Origin: Candidatus Bipolaricaulota bacterium
GTDB taxonomy: Bacteria > Bipolaricaulota > Bipolaricaulia > UBA7950 > UBA9294
Reading direction: 5' to 3'
Assembly (NCBI GenBank): GCA_021163015.1
Contig: JAGGXO010000182.1
Coordinates: 1-6,844 of the forward strand
Length of the DNA: 6,844 nt
The notes under the pieces are model-generated. The model saw only the letters and a list, made by a program, of their open reading frames with translations, ran no database searches and had not been told where the DNA came from. A program made the position numbers and the translations under genes. This document shows positions 4,996 through 6,844 of this stretch, in pieces (positions within the stretch are counted from its first letter, which is position 1; each line of letters opens with the position of its first letter).

Positions 4996-5835
4996 CTACT
5001 TGGATAGATACGGCGCGATCGTCGTATCGTAGATCCTCTCTGGGCTGCCGGTGTGGCGGATAACCCCATACCGATCGATGAGTAGCGTATGTGGCACCCC
5101 GTGCACGTTGTATACCTCCGAAGGTCTCTTGTCGAGGCCGTCCGGCTGATAGAGCGAGACAAAGTCGGTGTAGCCCTCCTTGGCGAAGAAACTGGTGGCA
5201 TCCTGCCACGCGTGATTGACGACCACAGTGATCACAACCAATCCTTGATCTCCGAAGCGCGTTAGAAGATCCTGCAAGTGTGGCATCGAGGAGATACAGT
5301 GCGGACAGGTGGTGCGCCAGAACTCAAGGATGACGACCTTTCCCAAGTAGTCGGAGAGGCTGTGTTGCAGTCCGTCGAAGCCGGGCAGAGCAAACAGGGG
5401 AGCTGCTTGGCCGACGTGCACTCCTGTTAGAACGTTTGCCCGCTGATAAATCTTACGATCACCCTGATCTTCTCCCGCAGGGGTCAGTGGAGCGACGCTC
5501 CCGTCGGAGACGGCGATCGTCTCCTTGAAGCTGCCCGCGTCCCCTTCGTTGTCAAAGACCATCAGGATTACTTCGTACTTTCCCGGGCCAGCGTATGTGT
5601 GCTTCTTTGTCTCTCCTGATCCGCTGAACCCATCGCCAAACACCCACTGGTAGGAGATGATGTTTCCATCGGAATCCTGTGATGCGGAGGCATCAAACAG
5701 CACCGAGTACGAGCCATCCTCCCCTGGCGAGACCGAGAAGCTAGCCATTGGAGAGCTATTCGCCAACGCCACAGCGGCGATTGAGAGGATGACCAAGAGG
5801 AACATTATTCCACCCGCGAACATCTTTCGTCTCAC
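4996..5835 (-). CDS. Secreted PKD-domain / TlpA-type thioredoxin fusion protein
   Basis: Probable extracytoplasmic thiol-disulfide oxidoreductase. The 279-residue product has a signal peptide or N-terminal anchor (residues 5-25, MFLLVILSIAAVALA, possible cleavage after ALA). A PKD-like beta domain (about 28-110) shows SYQWVFGDG (61-69) and the HTYAGPGKYEVILMVFDNEG stretch (79-98). A linker follows, then a TlpA/AhpC-type thioredoxin domain (about 139-275). That domain has LPGFDG (150-155), KVVILEFWRTTCPHC with the redox pair C177/C180, and the cis-Pro loop GVPHTLLIDRYG (246-257). I chose GTG at 5835 because GAGG (5844-5847) lies 8 bases upstream; a longer frame to 5916 lacks a good site. PKD domains usually mediate surface or glycan interactions. 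A decayed 3' copy is at 2916-3095. Substrate protein and physiological role are unknown. Confidence 0.92.
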   Translation of the reverse strand: MRRKMFAGGIMFLLVILSIAAVALANSSPMASFSVSPGEDGSYSVLFDASASQDSDGNIISYQWVFGDGFSGSGETKKHTYAGPGKYEVILMVFDNEGDAGSFKETIAVSDGSVAPLTPAGEDQGDRKIYQRANVLTGVHVGQAAPLFALPGFDGLQHSLSDYLGKVVILEFWRTTCPHCISSMPHLQDLLTRFGDQGLVVITVVVNHAWQDATSFFAKEGYTDFVSLYQPDGLDKRPSEVYNVHGVPHTLLIDRYGVIRHTGSPERIYDTTIAPYLSK

Positions 5836-5896
5836 ACCTATCACCTCGTTATCAATTACTTTCACAAGGACCTGCGCATCTCGCCCCGAGCACAAG

Positions 5897-5935
5897 AGAC
5901 GAGGGCGGCAAGTCATCCACCACCGCCCTCAGTCT
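5897..5935 (-). terminator. GC-rich hairpin between two minus-strand genes, probable terminator
   Basis: GAGGGCGG (5901-5908) and CCGCCCTC (5923-5930) pair perfectly around a 14-base loop. AGAC (5897-5900) and GTCT (5932-5935) extend the stem past a bulged A5931. It lies about 115 bases after the stop of the molybdopterin subunit gene and 60 bases before the PKD-thioredoxin start, so it probably separates the two transcripts. On the plus strand it is followed by pyrimidine-rich TGTCTTACTTCTTCT; on the minus strand the T content is low. Confidence 0.45.
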
Positions 5936-6050
5936 GTCTTACTTCTTCTACCTAGTCATGCCATTCTCTACGCCTGCTTGTGCTTCGGACGTCGACAGGC
6001 CTCTGCGAGAGTCCTTTCTCATTACTCGTTACTCATAACCCGCCACTGTT
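5936..6050. other. Intergenic stretch with short direct repeat
   Basis: No gene is supported. At 6020-6036 a near-direct repeat, ATTACTCGTTACTC, precedes CATAACCC. On the minus strand this reads as GAGTAAC/GAGTAAT units, a low-complexity motif seen in spacers of other genomes. It lies just after the stop of the molybdopterin subunit gene. Confidence 0.3.
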
Positions 6051-6844
6051 TCACGTCTTCGCTTGCAGTGCCGCCAAGATCTTCTCGGGCGTGAATGGCG
6101 TCTTCGTCAATCGCAGACCGACTGCATCGTAGATCGCGTTGGCGAGTGTGGGGATTGGCGCGTTGATCCCGATCTCGGCGATCGACTTCGCCCCCAGCGG
6201 TCCGGTCGGCTCGTAGGAATCGACGAGGACGACATCGAGTGGGGGCATATCGAGCATTCCCAGGATTTTGTAATCGAACAGGTTCGGGTTGCGCACACCA
6301 CCGGTCGGGCTGAGCTGCATCTCCTCGGTGAGCGCGTAGCCAATCCCGTTAGCAATCGCTCCCTCCACCTGACCCTCGGCCATCTTCGGATTGATCACCG
6401 TGCCGCAGTCAGCAGCAACTACGTAGTTTAAGATCTTCAGCTGCCCCGTCTCAGTGTTCACGGCGATCTCGGCGAAGCTGGCCATGAACGGGGGAGGCGA
6501 CTGGTGCATCAACCCGGAGGCGGTCGATCCGATCTGGAACTGATCCTTGATGTACATCGCCTGCTCGCAGACCTTGGCAAGCGTCACGCTCTTTCCATCC
6601 GGCGTTCGCACCTGTTCGTCCGCAACGATGAGCTGTGATCGATCCACCTGTAGCATTTCAGCGGCCACATCGATGATCTGCTCACGCACCTTCTCCGCGG
6701 CTCGCTTGACCGCCGTGCCAGAGACGTAGGTGGTCGAGGAGGCGTAGGCTCCCACGTCGAACGGGGTCATGTCGGTGTCTGAGGAGTAGACGATAATCTT
6801 ATCAAGCGGCACGCCGAGGACCTCGGCCGCGATCTGTCCAAGGA
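6051..6844 (-). CDS. Xanthine dehydrogenase / CO dehydrogenase-type molybdopterin-binding subunit, C-terminal part (cut by window edge)
   Basis: Large catalytic subunit of a molybdenum hydroxylase (xanthine oxidase family), which hydroxylates an aldehyde, purine or related substrate with molybdopterin and passes electrons to [2Fe-2S] and FAD subunits. The frame stays open to base 6844, so the gene continues beyond the window. The visible 264 residues carry family hallmarks: LGVPLDKIIVYSSDTDMTP with VGAYASSTTY after it, VVAADCGTVINPKMAEGQVE, GAIANGIGYALTEEM, and near the end AKSIAEIGINAPIPTLANAI followed by YDAVG, where the Glu of IAEIG fits the catalytic Glu position. The stop is TGA at 6051-6053. 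Family members have about 750-800 residues, so roughly the last third is here. Partner subunits, if present, lie outside. The substrate cannot be assigned, because the region that discriminates between CO, xanthine and aldehyde enzymes is outside the window. Confidence 0.95.
   Translation of the reverse strand, partial: LGQIAAEVLGVPLDKIIVYSSDTDMTPFDVGAYASSTTYVSGTAVKRAAEKVREQIIDVAAEMLQVDRSQLIVADEQVRTPDGKSVTLAKVCEQAMYIKDQFQIGSTASGLMHQSPPPFMASFAEIAVNTETGQLKILNYVVAADCGTVINPKMAEGQVEGAIANGIGYALTEEMQLSPTGGVRNPNLFDYKILGMLDMPPLDVVLVDSYEPTGPLGAKSIAEIGINAPIPTLANAIYDAVGLRLTKTPFTPEKILAALQAKT

Noticed and set aside
5836..5916. Longer N-terminus for the PKD-thioredoxin protein
   Set aside because: It would put 27 charged residues before the signal peptide and lacks a ribosome site; GTG at 5835 has GAGG 8 bases upstream.
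6810..6812. GTG at 6812 as the start of the molybdopterin subunit
   Set aside because: The frame continues upstream with family-like LGQIAAEVLG to the window edge, so the gene is cut, not short.
1..6844. tRNA, rRNA, insertion sequence or CRISPR array
   Set aside because: No T-loop-like motif with an acceptor stem, no transposase sequence and no regularly spaced repeats were seen on either strand.

Overview
The window is bacterial, of moderate GC content, and looks like accessory sequence between two cut-off genes. Shine-Dalgarno sites (GGAGG type), a GTG start and a single-chain eukaryote-like glycyl-tRNA synthetase fit an uncultivated, probably anaerobic or thermophilic bacterial lineage. 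I cannot name the phylum from sequence alone. No transposase, tRNA, rRNA or CRISPR array was found.

Layout. At the left edge, on the minus strand (1-409), is the N-terminal part of glycyl-tRNA synthetase. A short spacer with a degenerate palindromic repeat follows. Next, on the plus strand (695-1669), is a family 5 (oligopeptide/dipeptide type) ABC-transporter substrate-binding protein that appears to have lost the middle of the protein in frame. From 1741 to about 1959 lies a decayed 5' end, with its leader, of the FAD-dependent disulfide oxidoreductase that is intact further right. An AT-richer class I methyltransferase (1969-2640) starts right at the end of that relic. The spacer 2641-3196 carries a cluster of hairpins, a solitary CRISPR-repeat-like sequence and, on the minus strand (about 2916-3095), a decayed 3' end of the thioredoxin-like gene that is intact at 4996-5835.

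The intact genes are the class III pyridine nucleotide-disulfide oxidoreductase (3280-4626, plus) and a secreted PKD-thioredoxin fusion protein (4996-5835, minus). They converge on a 369-base spacer with three hairpins. At the right edge (6051-6844, minus) is the C-terminal part of a xanthine dehydrogenase/CO dehydrogenase-type molybdopterin-binding subunit.

The main observation is that the two relics lie in the same order and orientation as the two intact genes. This suggests that a module [FAD oxidoreductase (+), PKD-thioredoxin (-)] was once present twice in tandem. The left copy decayed, and its middle is now occupied by the methyltransferase. Both intact genes belong to thiol/disulfide redox families, so a shared role is plausible, but that is inference.
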